Part shown: one piece after another, positions 1 to 10,530 of the stretch
How the letters are laid out: every line of letters begins with the position of its first letter
Numbering within the stretch: position 1 is the stretch's first letter
Assembly: GCF_010820565.1 (NCBI RefSeq)
Contig: NZ_JAAIJQ010000017.1
Span: 1 to 64,000 of the forward strand
Source of the DNA: Thiorhodococcus minor
GTDB lineage: Bacteria; Pseudomonadota; Gammaproteobacteria; Chromatiales; Chromatiaceae
DNA: 64,000 nucleotides
Direction: 5' to 3'
Translations under genes and position numbers: made by a program
Notes under the pieces: generated by a model
What the model saw: only the letters and a program-made list of their open reading frames with translations
Told to the model about the DNA's origin: nothing
Databases searched by the model: none

Positions 1-502
1 TCTGCAGCGCGCAGCCGACTTTGTGCTCGCCTTGGAGGCGCAACGATCCGTGAGTGGGACTTATGGGTAACGATATGGCTTTAAAGGGCTGGAATCACCA
101 TCGAACCTTAAGGGGGCGGTGGTTGCCATGGGAGCCGGCCTGAGGGCCAGTCCGAAAGGGTTGGAATTACCCACCGGACCCTACAGCGACTCGGGCAGCG
201 CGCTTAGCGGTAACGCCCGGCGTGATGAGACAGAAGTCAACAGACGGCATAGTAGCCAAACGCCCACTGTAATGGGTGGGACAGGGTGAAGGCACGAACC
301 TTCGGCAACGAGCGAGCCTGGCGAATCTCAATGGCTGAATGGCACCCGACCGGGTGAATCGGCCTTGGCGGTTCGTTACGTAACCAGCGTTGGAGATCGC
401 CAGTCTTCGGTGCTCCTTTCAAACCCGAAGGAAACGCCCCGTGCTGACCCGCATGCGGGGTGTTTTGGAGGCCGGGGGAGAAAAATCCCCGGCTATCCGT
501 TT
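1..502 (+). mobile_element. Group II intron remnant lacking its reverse transcriptase
   Basis: The 3' end has the hallmarks of domains V and VI. A hairpin at 434-463 has a 9-bp lower helix, an AT two-base bulge on its 3' side, and a CGC (435-437) facing GTG (460-462), the G-U-containing catalytic triad pairing of domain V. A second hairpin at 467-498 has an unpaired A near its 3' base, like the domain VI branch point. Upstream, 225-272 reads as a 15-residue ORF (MRQKSTDGIVAKRPL) that resembles the leader of group II intron RT genes and then stops. Only about 160 bases separate it from domain V, so the roughly 1.2 kb or more RT/maturase gene is missing. The left end probably lies at or before base 1. 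The distal helix of domain V is short, and no structure was computed. Confidence 0.6.
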
Positions 503-808
503 CAGTCGTACTGATCAGTACCCAGCGAAGTGGCGACTCGTCGATTCTTCCAGAACAATGGACTGTCCGCTAGCTGGTGTTGAAGGGTCACTACCCTGCA
601 AACAGGGAGTGACAGCTCGTGGGACACGGTAGTCAGTCGGCCAAACCGGCGGACCGACGCGTCTGGCTGGTTTTCCGGACCTTCGTCCCCAACGCGCGGC
701 GGTGGCGCAGAGTGGGCCAAAGGAGACCTGCCGCAAGGTGAGTGAATCCCGGAGTTTCGCGACCGAATTTCGTGGGGGGCAATTCGGGAGCAGGCGTCTC
801 GCCTCGCG
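503..808. other. Intergenic stretch between intron end and lgt
   Basis: No convincing gene was found on either strand. It would hold the downstream exon side of the intron and the 3' flank of lgt. Short open frames on the minus strand have no recognisable motif. A weak stem (GTCGG/CCGAC) lies near 634-660, without a T tract. Confidence 0.5.
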
Positions 809-1654
809 CTATCCTGCCGCGCCGCCCTTGGCGCTGGAGCGGCTGCGATAGGCGAGTCCCAAGAGGAGCAGCCCGAAGAGGATCATGGGAAGCGAGAGGA
901 TCTGGCCCATGGTCAGCCAGCCGAAGGCGAGATAGCCGATGTGTGCGTCTGGCAGCCGGACTAGCTCGACCAGGAAGCGGAAGCTGCCATAGCCGATCAG
1001 GAAGACGCCGGATACCGCCATGGTCGGCCTCGGCTTGCTGGAGAAGAGCCAGAGGATGACGAAGAGGACCAGTCCCTCGAGCGCCGCTTCATAGAGCTGG
1101 GAGGCGTGCACGGCCGGGCTATAGGTTGCGCTCGAAGCCTGGTCCAGGCACTGGCGTGGGAACTGGTCACAGGGCAGGCGCATCCCCCAGGGGAGATCCG
1201 TGCGGTGGCCCCAGAGCTCGCCGTTGATGAAGTTTCCCAGGCGTCCCGCGAGCAGGCCGGGTGGAACCAAGGGCGCGAGAAAGTCGGTCACCTGGAAGAA
1301 GCGCATACCCTGCTTGCGCGCGAAGAAGAGCATTGCCGCCAAGACACCGATCAGCCCGCCATGAAAGGACATGCCGCCCTCCCAGACCCGCAGGATGTTC
1401 AGCGGATTGGCCAGGATCTGATCGAAGCCGTAGAAGAGCATGTAGCCGAGGCGGCCGCCGACCACGGTGCCGATGACCCCATAGAAGATGAGGTCGTCGA
1501 CCATGTCCTTGCTCCAGCCTTGAGTGCGGTCGGCGCGCCATCGGCCGAGCCCCCAGGCGAGGGCGAAGCCGATGAGGTACATGAGCCCGTACCAGTGGAC
1601 CTTGATGGGCCCGAGGGCGAGGGCGACCGGGTCGATGTCTGGATAGGTCAGCAT
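809..1654 (-). CDS. lgt: Prolipoprotein diacylglyceryl transferase
   Basis: This inner-membrane enzyme transfers diacylglyceryl from phosphatidylglycerol to the lipobox cysteine of prolipoproteins. The 281-residue product has the family's multi-helix layout, the conserved MSFHGGLIG segment and the signature [13 protein letters not shown]. The start at 1654 (MLTYPDIDP) matches the usual N-terminus; the open frame extends further upstream, but that stretch lies over the GH17-like gene and has no family similarity. The start is 14 bases after the stop of the GH17-like gene, so the two are probably cotranscribed. Confidence 0.96.
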   Translation of the reverse strand: MLTYPDIDPVALALGPIKVHWYGLMYLIGFALAWGLGRWRADRTQGWSKDMVDDLIFYGVIGTVVGGRLGYMLFYGFDQILANPLNILRVWEGGMSFHGGLIGVLAAMLFFARKQGMRFFQVTDFLAPLVPPGLLAGRLGNFINGELWGHRTDLPWGMRLPCDQFPRQCLDQASSATYSPAVHASQLYEAALEGLVLFVILWLFSSKPRPTMAVSGVFLIGYGSFRFLVELVRLPDAHIGYLAFGWLTMGQILSLPMILFGLLLLGLAYRSRSSAKGGAAG

Positions 1655-1668
1655 GGGCGCGGATGGTA

Positions 1669-3645
1669 TCACGGCGGTGTGACGGCTTTGAACGCGTGCG
1701 CGGCCTTGCCGAAGTCGAGGTCGGGCAACTTTGGGTAGAAGCGGCCATCGCGCTCGCTGGCCCAGCTCAGGCCGGGCGGCAGGGTGTCGGTCAACAAGGC
1801 ACCTGGGCGATGGGAGCTGTCTGTCGGCTGCGCGCGCCTGGATGTGGCGACGCCTGTGTATGCGAATAGACCGAAGCAGGCCTCGGCGCCATAGCCGCCG
1901 AACTGGCCGAGCAGGGATTGCTTCATGCTGAGTCCGGGAAGCGGGAGGTTCGGGCTTGCCTTGAAGGGCTCGTCGAAAGCCTCGAAGAGATGGATCTGAA
2001 CGCCCTGGCTGCGTGACCAGGCCAAAGCCTCGCGCACGAAGGCGCTGGCCAAGGTAGCGTTGAAATAGCCTTGGAAGCGCTGGATCCCGTGCGGGGGGAT
2101 GCGCGCCCGAGTGCCGTCTAGCGCAGCCGCGAGCTGGGCGAAGGCGGTCCCGGGCTTCGGCTCGCGGCCGTCCTTGCGGTATCCGGGCAGATTGAAGGAG
2201 ATCCCGTTGGCTGGATGGCCGATCTCTCCGATCATGAGCTCGATGTCGCGGCCGCCGGGCAGGGCGCGGATGCAGGACTCCAAGTGGCGCCACTGTTTGC
2301 TCAGCTCGCCGCTCACCGGGTCGAAATAGACCTGCCAGTGACCGGATTCGCGGGCCGATTCCACGGCCTCCGGGCTGGGATAGCGATTCTCCATCAGGAA
2401 GTCGGCCGCGGAGACGAGATCCGCGACGTCTCGGGTGAACTGCCGCAGCGCCGGGTCGGGCGCGCTCGAATCCAGCGCCACGAATTGATTGCCGCGGACG
2501 CCCACCTTGAGATCCAAGCCGGGGAAGTCGCCCGTCGGCTCCATTTGCGCCTTGGCGAAGCGCAGCATTGCGGTGATCTGCTGCATAGGCGTGAGCTGGC
2601 CGTCATGACTGGACGATGCGATCTGCGCATACTCGTTCGAGACGACCAGGTGGGTCACGGTGCCCGGAAACCGCGCGTTTGCCGTTTGGGCCTGAGCCAG
2701 GGCGGAGAGGATCCCGAAGCGCATCCGGTCGTTCATCAGGCTGCCGGCAACCGCGAGATTGTCGACGCCGAGCTTGATGCTCAGCAGCCGCTTCCCGGCC
2801 TGGGCATTGATCTCGGCCGCCGCCAAGGCGACTTGGGCGTTCGCGTCTCCGAGGAAGAAGCCCGGGTTGAGCACCGCGCCGGGCGCGTCCTTCCGGGCCG
2901 GCGCAAAGAGCCGCTGATGCACGGCGATCAGCGCCAGATCCTTGCCCGGACGCCCGCGCGTCTCGACCTGGATCAGCTCCGGGGCGGGGCGGACGTAAAC
3001 GGCAGTCGGCGGGAAGTAGAAGAGGACCTGCTCGACGCTCGTCCTGGGAGTCGCGCCTTGGCTTCCGGTTCGCGCAACGGCGACGTCGCTCGTCGTCCAG
3101 ACCGGGAAGATCGCGTACTCCTCTTCGCTCAGGGTCCGCCAGTAGCCGGTCTGGAAGCCCGTGCCATAGGTGGCCAAGGCCAAGGGGGCGCCATCCGCCT
3201 GCGCGGCCAGATAGCTGAGCTGACGAAAGACCGATGCCTGGTGGTCGACCGGTCGGGCGGCCGTGGGCTGGCTTCCCTCAGGCTCACGGGCGTAGGTGCG
3301 GCTCCAGGCCGCGGCGCCGGCGTTTCTCAGTGCGTCTGGGCTGACCCTGAGCTGCCCACGTGCGGCGATGCTCATCAGCTGGCCCTGGCTGTTCAAGGTG
3401 AGCGAGAGCTCCTGGCGGGCGGCGATGAGCGTGTGCTCCGGTCGCTCCGGGTCGATTCCTCCCGAATAGGTGTTGAACGCCGGGACGCTGTGGTGTCCTG
3501 GCGCATAGGGGCTGTCCGGATGTTGGCTCCAGTGTCCGATGTAAGGCTGGTAGGCCAAGCCCAGGATCGGCGAGCCGGATGCTGGCGTGGCCGACATCCA
3601 GAGCATGAGCGCTGCAAAAACAAGGGCAGGGCTGGCTCTGCGCAC
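1669..3645 (-). CDS. Secreted GH17-like (beta-1,3-glucan-type) glycosidase family protein
   Basis: The 658-residue protein begins with a typical Sec signal peptide (hydrophobic core, then ATPASG at about residues 20-25). Two segments recall the catalytic residues of glycoside hydrolase family 17: VVSNEYAQ near residue 338 (acid/base Glu) and GEIGHPANG near residue 470 (nucleophile Glu). The C-terminal [11 protein letters not shown] is the characteristic end of the GH17 barrel. A role in processing beta-1,3-glucans or osmoregulated glucans in the periplasm is inferred. It lies between an smr gene and lgt on the same strand with short gaps (26 and 14 bases), an unusual partner for lgt. The family assignment rests on motifs only. 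Confidence 0.7.
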   Translation of the reverse strand: MRRASPALVFAALMLWMSATPASGSPILGLAYQPYIGHWSQHPDSPYAPGHHSVPAFNTYSGGIDPERPEHTLIAARQELSLTLNSQGQLMSIAARGQLRVSPDALRNAGAAAWSRTYAREPEGSQPTAARPVDHQASVFRQLSYLAAQADGAPLALATYGTGFQTGYWRTLSEEEYAIFPVWTTSDVAVARTGSQGATPRTSVEQVLFYFPPTAVYVRPAPELIQVETRGRPGKDLALIAVHQRLFAPARKDAPGAVLNPGFFLGDANAQVALAAAEINAQAGKRLLSIKLGVDNLAVAGSLMNDRMRFGILSALAQAQTANARFPGTVTHLVVSNEYAQIASSSHDGQLTPMQQITAMLRFAKAQMEPTGDFPGLDLKVGVRGNQFVALDSSAPDPALRQFTRDVADLVSAADFLMENRYPSPEAVESARESGHWQVYFDPVSGELSKQWRHLESCIRALPGGRDIELMIGEIGHPANGISFNLPGYRKDGREPKPGTAFAQLAAALDGTRARIPPHGIQRFQGYFNATLASAFVREALAWSRSQGVQIHLFEAFDEPFKASPNLPLPGLSMKQSLLGQFGGYGAEACFGLFAYTGVATSRRAQPTDSSHRPGALLTDTLPPGLSWASERDGRFYPKLPDLDFGKAAHAFKAVTPP

Positions 3646-3671
3646 CCTGGCGAAGCCGTCGGCGCGCTTGC

Positions 3672-4226
3672 TCAGCGGCCTCCTCCCGTCCGCTTGGCCT
3701 TGCTCGGATTGCGCAGCAGCACATAGACCGCGCCCGTGCCGCCGTCGCGACGGGTCGCCGAGCAGAATGCCAGCACCTGATCATAGAGTCGGAGCCAGTA
3801 GTTGACCTTCTGCTTGAGGACCGGCTGCTTCCCGGACGAGCGGTAGCCCTTGCCGTGGATGATGCGGGCGCAGCGCACGCGGCGGTGCGCGCACTCGGCG
3901 AGGAACTCGGCGAGCACGGCACGCGCGTGCTCGGCGTAGAGTCCGTGCAGGTCCACTTCCAGGCCGACCTCGATGGCGCCGCGCTGAAGGTCCGCAAGCA
4001 CGCGGCGCTGGATCCCAGGGCGGGAGAAGAGCAGATAATCGTGCGTCTCCACCTCGGCTTCGGAGAGCTGCTCGGTCTCGTCCTCGGGTGTCTCGATCGG
4101 CTTCGGCCGCGGGACTGGACGTGGCTTGACGCGGTAGGGATCCGCCTGCTCCGATTGGATGGGCTGCACGTCCTGAACCTGCTCGCGAAACAATTCAAGA
4201 TCAGTTTCTTGGATGTGTTTCTTCAT
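3672..4226 (-). CDS. Smr-domain protein (SmrB-like)
   Basis: The 184-residue protein has a charged, proline-rich N-terminal half and a C-terminal Smr domain with VDLHGL (near residue 93) and the IHGKG loop (near residue 123). SmrB-type proteins cleave mRNA at collided ribosomes and some Smr domains nick DNA, so a nuclease role is likely. Length and layout fit the gammaproteobacterial SmrB (YfcN) group. It is the first gene of the minus-strand group ending in lgt and is divergent from surE. Confidence 0.85.
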   Translation of the reverse strand: MKKHIQETDLELFREQVQDVQPIQSEQADPYRVKPRPVPRPKPIETPEDETEQLSEAEVETHDYLLFSRPGIQRRVLADLQRGAIEVGLEVDLHGLYAEHARAVLAEFLAECAHRRVRCARIIHGKGYRSSGKQPVLKQKVNYWLRLYDQVLAFCSATRRDGGTGAVYVLLRNPSKAKRTGGGR

Positions 4227-4493
4227 TTGCGATCGAGGTCCGTGTGGCGGCGCCGGGGTGGCCGGATTATAACAGCGGGCGCGCTGCTTTCGGTCGGGGT
4301 GCCGATGCCTCGGCCTTGGGGTATCATCCCAGGCGTCCTCCCCGCCTGCGGCTCATGCGTGCGGCTGCGGCATCCGCCGCACGAGGGAGCCCGAAGACAA
4401 GAAGCAGGCTGCCCGTGCGCCGAGCCCCGCCCCCTGGGCGCTTCCTCGAGCGCGCCAATGGAGCCGTTCCCCGAAAGAGACACTGAAGAGCCG

Positions 4494-5243
4494 ATGAAGA
4501 TCCTTGCCAGCAATGACGACGGGTACCGATCACCAGGCTTGATCACCCTCGTCGATGCGCTGCGCCGGCTGGGAGAGGTCTTCGTGGTCGCGCCGGAGCG
4601 CGATCGCAGCGGCGCCAGCAACTCCTTGACGCTGGATGTGCCCTTACGTGCCGAGCGCATGGAGAACGGCTTCATTCGCGTCGACGGCACCCCGACGGAT
4701 TGCGTTCATCTCGCCCTGACCGGCCTCTCGGAGGTCGATCCGGATATTGTCGTCGCCGGCATCAACCATGGACCGAATCTGGGCGACGACGTGCTCTATT
4801 CGGGCACGGTCGCGGCGGCGACCGAGGGACGCTTCCTCGGGCTGCCGTCGATGGCCGTGTCCATCGCCGCGCATGCGCCGCGTCATCTGGAGACGGCGGC
4901 GCAGATCGCCGTACGGCTCGTCGAGAACCTGCGCCAGAGCCCGCTGGAGCCCAGTATCATCCTGAACGTGAACGTTCCGGACGTCCCGCTCGATGAGATT
5001 CGCGGGCTTGCGGCGACGCGGCTTGGCCATCGGCATAAGGCGGAGCCGGTTATCCGCTCGATCGACCCGCGCGGGCGGGCCATCTACTGGGTCGGACCGG
5101 CCGGGCCCGAGCAGGACGCCGGTCCGGGAACCGACTTCGATGCGATCCGCAACGGATTTGTCTCGATCACCCCGTTGCAGGTCGATCTGACGCGGCATTC
5201 CGCAATGGAGACGCTCGGGTGCTGGCTAGAAGCATGCAATTGA
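4494..5243 (+). CDS. surE: 5'/3'-nucleotidase SurE
   Basis: Metal-dependent nucleotidase of stationary-phase survival. The start [15 protein letters not shown] carries the family's DD metal ligands at residues 8-9, followed by the conserved SGASNSLT and [16 protein letters not shown] blocks. The length (249 residues) is normal. The start at 4494 places the invariant N-terminus correctly; the upstream open frame is noncoding. Its end overlaps pcm by 25 bases, in the conserved order surE-pcm-nlpD-rpoS. Confidence 0.97.
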   Translation: MKILASNDDGYRSPGLITLVDALRRLGEVFVVAPERDRSGASNSLTLDVPLRAERMENGFIRVDGTPTDCVHLALTGLSEVDPDIVVAGINHGPNLGDDVLYSGTVAAATEGRFLGLPSMAVSIAAHAPRHLETAAQIAVRLVENLRQSPLEPSIILNVNVPDVPLDEIRGLAATRLGHRHKAEPVIRSIDPRGRAIYWVGPAGPEQDAGPGTDFDAIRNGFVSITPLQVDLTRHSAMETLGCWLEACN

Positions 5244-5905
5244 CATGGGAGGACTTCGACCCGGGCATCGGGATGACCTCGCGGCGCACGCGCGAGCGGC
5301 TTGTCGCGCGTCTGCGCCAAGCCGGCATCCGCTCCCCGGAAGTGCTTGCCGTGATTGGGGCGCTGCCGCGCCACCTCTTCGTCGACGAGGCCCTGGCGAG
5401 CCGAGCCTACGAAGATTCCGCGCTACCGATCGGCTACGGGCAGACGCTCTCCCAGCCCTACACGGTGGCGCGCATGACCGAGGCGCTGCTCGAATCCGCC
5501 CAGCCCGACACAGTGCTCGAGATCGGCACTGGCTCCGGCTTCCAGACGGCGGTGCTGGCCTCTTTGGTGCGTCGTGTCTATAGCGTCGAGCGTTTGCGGG
5601 AGCTGCTCGGCTGCGCGCAGGAGCGGCTGCGCGTCCTCAAGAAGCGCAACGTGCGCTTCAGGCATGGTGACGGTGCCCTGGGTTGGCGTGAGTATGCACC
5701 CTACCAGGGCATCATGGTCACGGCCGCGCCTCGCGGGGTGCCACGGGCGCTGGCCGAGCAGCTGGCGCCGGGCGGCGTCATGATCCTGCCCATGGGCGAG
5801 GGGGCGAAACAGATGCTCGTGCGCCTGACGCGGACCAGCGTCGGCTTCAAGCACGAGGTCCTCGAGACCGTGAGCTTCGTTCCCCTGCTCAACGGCGTTT
5901 CCTGA
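5219..5905 (+). CDS. pcm: Protein-L-isoaspartate O-methyltransferase
   Basis: Uses S-adenosylmethionine to methylate isoaspartyl residues and start their repair. The SAM-binding motif [15 protein letters not shown] lies near residue 100, and the family segment [21 protein letters not shown] precedes it. The first start is GTG at 5219, inside surE; ATG at 5234 is also possible. It lies in the surE-rpoS group. Confidence 0.96.
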   Translation: MLARSMQLTWEDFDPGIGMTSRRTRERLVARLRQAGIRSPEVLAVIGALPRHLFVDEALASRAYEDSALPIGYGQTLSQPYTVARMTEALLESAQPDTVLEIGTGSGFQTAVLASLVRRVYSVERLRELLGCAQERLRVLKKRNVRFRHGDGALGWREYAPYQGIMVTAAPRGVPRALAEQLAPGGVMILPMGEGAKQMLVRLTRTSVGFKHEVLETVSFVPLLNGVS

Positions 5906-5936
5906 AGCGCTCGCCCCATGGGGCGACGGGGCTCGG

Positions 5937-6848
5937 ATGGTTGCTGATAAGGAGAGACTGCGGTTCCGTGGTCGAACGATGACCTTGTTTCGAGAGTCAA
6001 GGGTCCCACTCTCACGCATGTGCGCTGAACGGGCATCAGCGGCCGCGCTGATTGCCGCGCTCGTCGTGCTCATCGTGCACATCGTTTCAGGCTGCGCCTC
6101 TCCCCGACCTGCTCCCATTTACGGCTGGAATTGGACTGGGCCCGCCCCGGAGGGCTTCTATCTGGTCCGCAGCGGCGACAGCTTGAGCCTGGTGTCCGAG
6201 CGGCTCGGCGTCAGCATGCGGAAGCTCGCCAAGTGGAATCGCCTGCGACCGCCCTACCGGATCTATGCCGACACATTGCTGCGGGTGACTCCACCGGACG
6301 GCAAGCCGCCGAGGCGAGTGGCCGCGGCACCAAGGCGATCGGGGCCGACGCAGAAGGGCCCGGCGGAGAGACGGGATGCGTCGCCGCCAAAGCCCTCGGC
6401 ATCGCGGCAGACGAGGGTGCCCGCCAAGTCCTCCGCAGATCGCGAGGCTGCCGGGAGCCGGGCTGGGCCATCATCGGTGACTTGGCGGTGGCCGCTGGAT
6501 GGTGAGCTGGCGAAGCGCTTCCGCGCCGGGGATCGCACGCGACAGGGAATCCGCATCAAGGGCAGGGCTGGCGAGCAGGTGCGGGCGGCAGCCGCCGGCG
6601 TGGTTGTCTATAGCGGGAGTGGACTCAAGGGATACGGCAATCTTACTATCGTGAAGCATAACAATAAGTACCTGAGCGCCTACGGATTTAACCGCAGATT
6701 GCTTGCGGCTGAAGGGGATAGCGTCCGGGGTGGCCAGGCTATCGCTGAGATCGGGAAGGGCCCGGATGGCGACCATATCCTGCACTTCGAGGTGCGGCGA
6801 GATGGTGTCGCGGTCGATCCAATCCTCTACCTGCCGGCCCGACGATAG
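5937..6848 (+). CDS. nlpD: NlpD-like lipoprotein, LysM plus degenerate M23 domain
   Basis: The 303-residue envelope protein has a hydrophobic stretch ending in VSGC (Cys53, lipobox), so it should be a lipoprotein. A LysM peptidoglycan-binding domain ([18 protein letters not shown]) spans about residues 74-118, then a basic, low-complexity linker, then an LytM/M23 domain from about 180. The zinc-binding HxxxD of active M23 enzymes is replaced by IRIKGRAG, as in NlpD/EnvC proteins that activate cell-separation amidases rather than cutting peptidoglycan. It lies between pcm and rpoS. ATG at 5979 is an alternative start. Confidence 0.93.
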   Translation: MVADKERLRFRGRTMTLFRESRVPLSRMCAERASAAALIAALVVLIVHIVSGCASPRPAPIYGWNWTGPAPEGFYLVRSGDSLSLVSERLGVSMRKLAKWNRLRPPYRIYADTLLRVTPPDGKPPRRVAAAPRRSGPTQKGPAERRDASPPKPSASRQTRVPAKSSADREAAGSRAGPSSVTWRWPLDGELAKRFRAGDRTRQGIRIKGRAGEQVRAAAAGVVVYSGSGLKGYGNLTIVKHNNKYLSAYGFNRRLLAAEGDSVRGGQAIAEIGKGPDGDHILHFEVRRDGVAVDPILYLPARR

Positions 6849-6880
6849 GCTCCGAAAACAGTGAAGGGAGGACCAGGTGG

Positions 6881-7894
6881 ATGTCATCCGCCAAAGAACG
6901 CGAGACCAATGACAGCCCGTCGGAAGCCGACAGCGAATCGATAACGCTTGGGGAGGACTCGGAAGCGGTGGATGCGCAAGACTCCGAGGAGATCGCGGAG
7001 GATTCGGCCGCGGCGGAGACCTCCGAGGAGCCCTCGCCCGAGCGCTTCAGCTCGGGCGAGACGGACTTCGACGCGACACGTCTCTATCTCAACGAGATCG
7101 GCGAGTCCAAGCTGCTGACGGCGGAGGAAGAGGTTCAGCTCGCAAGGCTTGCGCAAGCCGGTGACAACGCCGCGCGGCAGCGCATGATCGTCAGCAATCT
7201 TCGCCTAGTGGTGAAGATCGCCCGCCGCTACCTCAACCGTGGGCTGCCGCTGCTCGATCTCATCGAGGAGGGCAATCTGGGTCTGATCCGCGCCGTCGAG
7301 AAATTCGATCCGGAGCGCGGCTTCCGCTTCTCGACCTATGCGACTTGGTGGATCCGCCAGACCATCGAGCGCGCCATCATGAACCAGACGCGGACCGTGC
7401 GTCTGCCGATCCACGTCGTTAAAGAGATCAACGTCTACCTCAAGGCGTCGCGCAAGCTCGCTCAACGACTGGATCATGAGCCAACCAGCGAGGACATCGC
7501 ACATCTTCTCGATAAGCCCATTGGGGACGTCAAGCGGATGCTCGGGCTGAACGAGCGCATTGCCTCGGTCGACACGCCCTACAGCAAGGACGCCGACAAG
7601 CCGATGGTCGACATGCTCCAGGATGAAGCCGCGGCGGATCCGTCGGACCGGATTCAGGACACCAATATCCGCACCAACCTCGACCATTGGCTGGGAAAGC
7701 TCAACGACAAGCAGCGTGAGGTCGTCGAGCGCCGTTTTGGCCTACATGGCTACGAGAACTCGACTCTGGAAAGCGTCGCGCAGGAGCTGGGCGTGACGCG
7801 CGAGCGTGTACGTCAGATCCAAATGGATGCGCTTCGACGCTTGCGGGATATTCTCGAGAAGGAAGGGTTTTCGATCGATTCCTTTTTTAAATAG
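6881..7894 (+). CDS. rpoS: RNA polymerase sigma factor RpoS
   Basis: Stationary-phase/general stress sigma factor. After an acidic, low-complexity N-terminus (about 60 residues) come region 1.2 ([11 protein letters not shown]), region 2 ([18 protein letters not shown] and [19 protein letters not shown]), region 3, and region 4 with [13 protein letters not shown] near the C-terminus. The length of 337 residues is typical. It closes the surE-pcm-nlpD-rpoS group, so part of its expression is likely to come from promoters in nlpD. Confidence 0.97.
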   Translation: MSSAKERETNDSPSEADSESITLGEDSEAVDAQDSEEIAEDSAAAETSEEPSPERFSSGETDFDATRLYLNEIGESKLLTAEEEVQLARLAQAGDNAARQRMIVSNLRLVVKIARRYLNRGLPLLDLIEEGNLGLIRAVEKFDPERGFRFSTYATWWIRQTIERAIMNQTRTVRLPIHVVKEINVYLKASRKLAQRLDHEPTSEDIAHLLDKPIGDVKRMLGLNERIASVDTPYSKDADKPMVDMLQDEAAADPSDRIQDTNIRTNLDHWLGKLNDKQREVVERRFGLHGYENSTLESVAQELGVTRERVRQIQMDALRRLRDILEKEGFSIDSFFK

Positions 7895-8012
7895 GCCAAT
7901 TAGTTTCGTCTAATCCGCCTTGTTTCTTAAGGTCATTCCTCCCTGAGCGCACCCCTAAGTAACTGATTGTGGCATATGCCGCAGTCGACTGCGCCATTTA
8001 CCCCAGTTTGTG

Positions 8013-8041
8013 TTGACTTTCTGATCGCAATCCATTGATAT
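8013..8041 (+). promoter_or_regulatory. Candidate promoter of the ccoNOQP operon
   Basis: TTGACT (8013-8018), a 17-base spacer and TGATAT (8036-8041) form a plausible sigma-70 type promoter about 95 bases ahead of ccoN. The -10 box matches poorly. I could not find a convincing FNR/ANR box (TTGAT-N4-ATCAA) here, although cbb3 operons are often under such control. Confidence 0.35.
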
Positions 8042-8136
8042 GTGGAGCGCGGCGCCATGGGATGATGGCATCTTGCCCTCAGGCTGGAATGCCTCATAAC
8101 CTCTTGTGTTGTTTCCCAATTTGTCTGGGAGGGTCT

Positions 8137-9570
8137 ATGCAAGCCAGTCTGGAGCAGAAGTACAATTTCGACATTGTACGCTGGTTCACGATCATGGCCG
8201 TTGTCTACCTTGTGGTAGGGGCGGCTGTTGGGGTCTACATCGCTTCGGAATTGGCTTGGCCGTTCCTGAACTTCGATAGCCCTTATATCTCATTCGGTCG
8301 CTTGCGTCCGGTGCATACCAATGCTGTCATCTTCGCCTTCGGCGGCTGTACCCTCATGGCGACGGCCTTCTACACGGTGCAGCGTACCTGTGGCGTGAGG
8401 CTCTGGAGCGACAAGATGGCGCGGTTCACCTTCTGGGGGTGGAACGCCGTCATCGTGCTCGCCGTGCTGACGCTCCCATTCGGCATTACTCAATCCAAAG
8501 AATATGCCGAGCTGGAGTGGCCGATCGACATCCTCATTGCGGTCGTTTGGCTGTCCTTCACGATCAACTTCCTGATGACGATCGCGACGCGCAAGACCTC
8601 GCACATCTATGTGTCGAATTGGTTCTTCCTCGGCATGATGGTCATGATCGTCTACCTCCATGTCGTCAACAGCCTGGCGATTCCGGTCGGACTCTTTAAG
8701 TCCTACTCCATCTTCTCCGGCGTGCAGGACGCGATGATCCAATGGTGGTGGGGCCATAACGCGGTGGGCTTTTATCTGACCGCTGGCTTCCTGGGCATCA
8801 TGTACTACTTCGTGCCCAAGCAAGCCGGGCGACCCATCTATTCCTATCGCCTCTCCGTCATTCACTTCTGGGCCCTGATGTTCGGCTACGTCTGGCTGGG
8901 GGCGCATCACCTTCAATACACAGCATTGCCTGACTGGACGGGCTCCCTGGGCGCCGCGGTCTCCATCGCCATGATCATCCCGTCCTGGGGCGGAGCCGTA
9001 AACGGCATGATGACCCTTTCGGGCGCCTGGGACCGTCTGCGTACCGACTATGTGCTGCGCTTCCTCATCATCGCCCTGGCCTTCTACGCCATGTCGACCT
9101 TCGAGGGGCCTGTCATGTCGCTCAAGACCGTCAATGCGCTGTCGCACTATACGGATTGGACCATCGGCCACGTCCACTCTGGCGCGCTTGGCTGGGTCGC
9201 CGGTATCTCCATCGGTGCCATCTACCACCTGATGACGCGGCTCTACCACACCGAGATGTTCTCCGAGCGTCTGATCAACTTCCACTTCTGGACCGCGACC
9301 ATCGGCACGGTGATCTACATCGTTGCCATGTGGGTCTCCGGCATCATGCAGGGCCTGATGTGGCGCGCCTACGACGAATACGGCACCTTGGCCTACACCT
9401 TCGTGGAGTCGGTCGATGCCATGCATCCCTACTACGCGATGCGCGCCATTGGCGGGATGATCTTCCTGCTCGGTGCTGTGGTGATGCTCTTCAACGTCCT
9501 GATGACCGTGCGCAAGTCCGTCACGTCCGGAAGCCTGGACAAGGCCCGCGCCGTTCCGGCCGCAGCCTAA
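8137..9570 (+). CDS. ccoN: Cytochrome cbb3 oxidase subunit I
   Basis: Catalytic heme-copper subunit of the high-affinity terminal oxidase, carrying hemes b, b3 and CuB in the inner membrane. The 477-residue product is a multi-helix membrane protein with conserved His-containing segments such as [40 protein letters not shown] and [11 protein letters not shown]. The start at 8137 has a GGGAGG ribosome-binding site 4 bases upstream; earlier in-frame codons lack one. First gene of the cco operon. Confidence 0.97.
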   Translation: MQASLEQKYNFDIVRWFTIMAVVYLVVGAAVGVYIASELAWPFLNFDSPYISFGRLRPVHTNAVIFAFGGCTLMATAFYTVQRTCGVRLWSDKMARFTFWGWNAVIVLAVLTLPFGITQSKEYAELEWPIDILIAVVWLSFTINFLMTIATRKTSHIYVSNWFFLGMMVMIVYLHVVNSLAIPVGLFKSYSIFSGVQDAMIQWWWGHNAVGFYLTAGFLGIMYYFVPKQAGRPIYSYRLSVIHFWALMFGYVWLGAHHLQYTALPDWTGSLGAAVSIAMIIPSWGGAVNGMMTLSGAWDRLRTDYVLRFLIIALAFYAMSTFEGPVMSLKTVNALSHYTDWTIGHVHSGALGWVAGISIGAIYHLMTRLYHTEMFSERLINFHFWTATIGTVIYIVAMWVSGIMQGLMWRAYDEYGTLAYTFVESVDAMHPYYAMRAIGGMIFLLGAVVMLFNVLMTVRKSVTSGSLDKARAVPAAA

Positions 9571-9579
9571 GGGGAGAAG

Positions 9580-10335
9580 ATGATGTCTGACAAACGACCC
9601 AAGGTGAAGGTCAAGAGCTTTCAGGAATGGATGGAGGTCAACATCTGGGGATTGTTGATCGTCCTCGGACTGGTGCTCTCCGTCGGCGGACTGGTGGAGA
9701 TCGTCCCGCTCTTCTTCATGGATAAGACCATGGAGCATAACAAGTTCCCCGAGATCGTCTGGGAAAAAGCGGGGCAGGAGCCGATCGTCACGGTCGGCGA
9801 GGATGGCAAGGAGCAATGGAACTGGCAGCCGGGCGATGGCGTGCGGCCCTTGACCGCCGTCGAGCTTGCCGGGCGCGACGTCTATCAGCGCGAGGGCTGC
9901 TATCTGTGTCACTCGCAGATGGTCCGCCCCTTCCGCGACGAGAAAGAGCGCTACGGCCACTACTCGCTGGCCTCGGAGTCCATGTTCGACCATCCCTTCC
10001 AGTGGGGGTCGAAGCGGACTGGGCCGGATCTGGCGCGCGTTGGTGGAAAATACTCGGATGAGTGGCAGCGCCAGCATCTGTACGATCCACGCTCCGTTGT
10101 TCCTGAGTCCGTCATGCCGAGCTATCCGTGGCTCGAGGAGTCCTATCTCAACGGCAAGAAGCTGAGGCGCCACATGGGCGGCTTGCGGCTCGTCGGTGTT
10201 CCCTACTCGGATGCCGATCTCGCGGCTGCGCCGGCCTTGGCCGAGGGCAAGACCGAAATGGACGCCCTGGTGTCCTACCTGCAGGTGCTGGGCACCATGG
10301 TCACGCTCGATGAGTCAAAGGCCTATCGTGAATAG
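9580..10335 (+). CDS. ccoO: Cytochrome cbb3 oxidase subunit II (monoheme c)
   Basis: Membrane-anchored monoheme cytochrome c of the oxidase. One N-terminal transmembrane helix ([20 protein letters not shown]) is followed by a periplasmic domain with the heme motif [12 protein letters not shown]. The length (251 residues) is somewhat long but within family range. It is 9 bases after ccoN, and its end overlaps ccoQ by 8 bases. Confidence 0.97.
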   Translation: MMSDKRPKVKVKSFQEWMEVNIWGLLIVLGLVLSVGGLVEIVPLFFMDKTMEHNKFPEIVWEKAGQEPIVTVGEDGKEQWNWQPGDGVRPLTAVELAGRDVYQREGCYLCHSQMVRPFRDEKERYGHYSLASESMFDHPFQWGSKRTGPDLARVGGKYSDEWQRQHLYDPRSVVPESVMPSYPWLEESYLNGKKLRRHMGGLRLVGVPYSDADLAAAPALAEGKTEMDALVSYLQVLGTMVTLDESKAYRE

Positions 10336-10516
10336 TCTGCTCGAGTATTTCGAGACCGATTGGCAGGCGATGACGGTCAATGACTGGGTCGGAACCATCC
10401 TCACTGTCGTCATCTTCCTGCTCATGATCGTGGCGTATTTCCAGGTCTTCCGTCCCAAGAACCGGGAGCGGCTCGAAGCCAAGAAGCACATCCCGTTCGA
10501 CGAGGACAACGAGTAA
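10328..10516 (+). CDS. ccoQ: CcoQ-like small subunit of cbb3 oxidase
   Basis: The 62-residue protein starts at GTG 10328, overlapping the ccoO end. One transmembrane helix ([19 protein letters not shown]) is followed by a charged tail with the typical [19 protein letters not shown]. CcoQ stabilises the cbb3 complex. It lies between ccoO and ccoP as usual. Confidence 0.88.
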   Translation: MNSLLEYFETDWQAMTVNDWVGTILTVVIFLLMIVAYFQVFRPKNRERLEAKKHIPFDEDNE

Positions 10517-10530
10517 TTACGGAGACTCCC

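Noticed and set aside
503-760. tRNA or RNase P RNA in the first kilobase
   Set aside because: No cloverleaf with anticodon arm and no RNase P conserved core was found; the group II intron explains the structured part.
2215-3726. A 503-codon plus-strand frame across the GH17-like gene
   Set aside because: It has no motifs and is antisense to a gene with signal peptide and family motifs; GC-rich codon bias opens such frames.
8290-10173. A 627-codon minus-strand frame across ccoN and ccoO
   Set aside because: Antisense shadow, rich in His and Asp without any family pattern.
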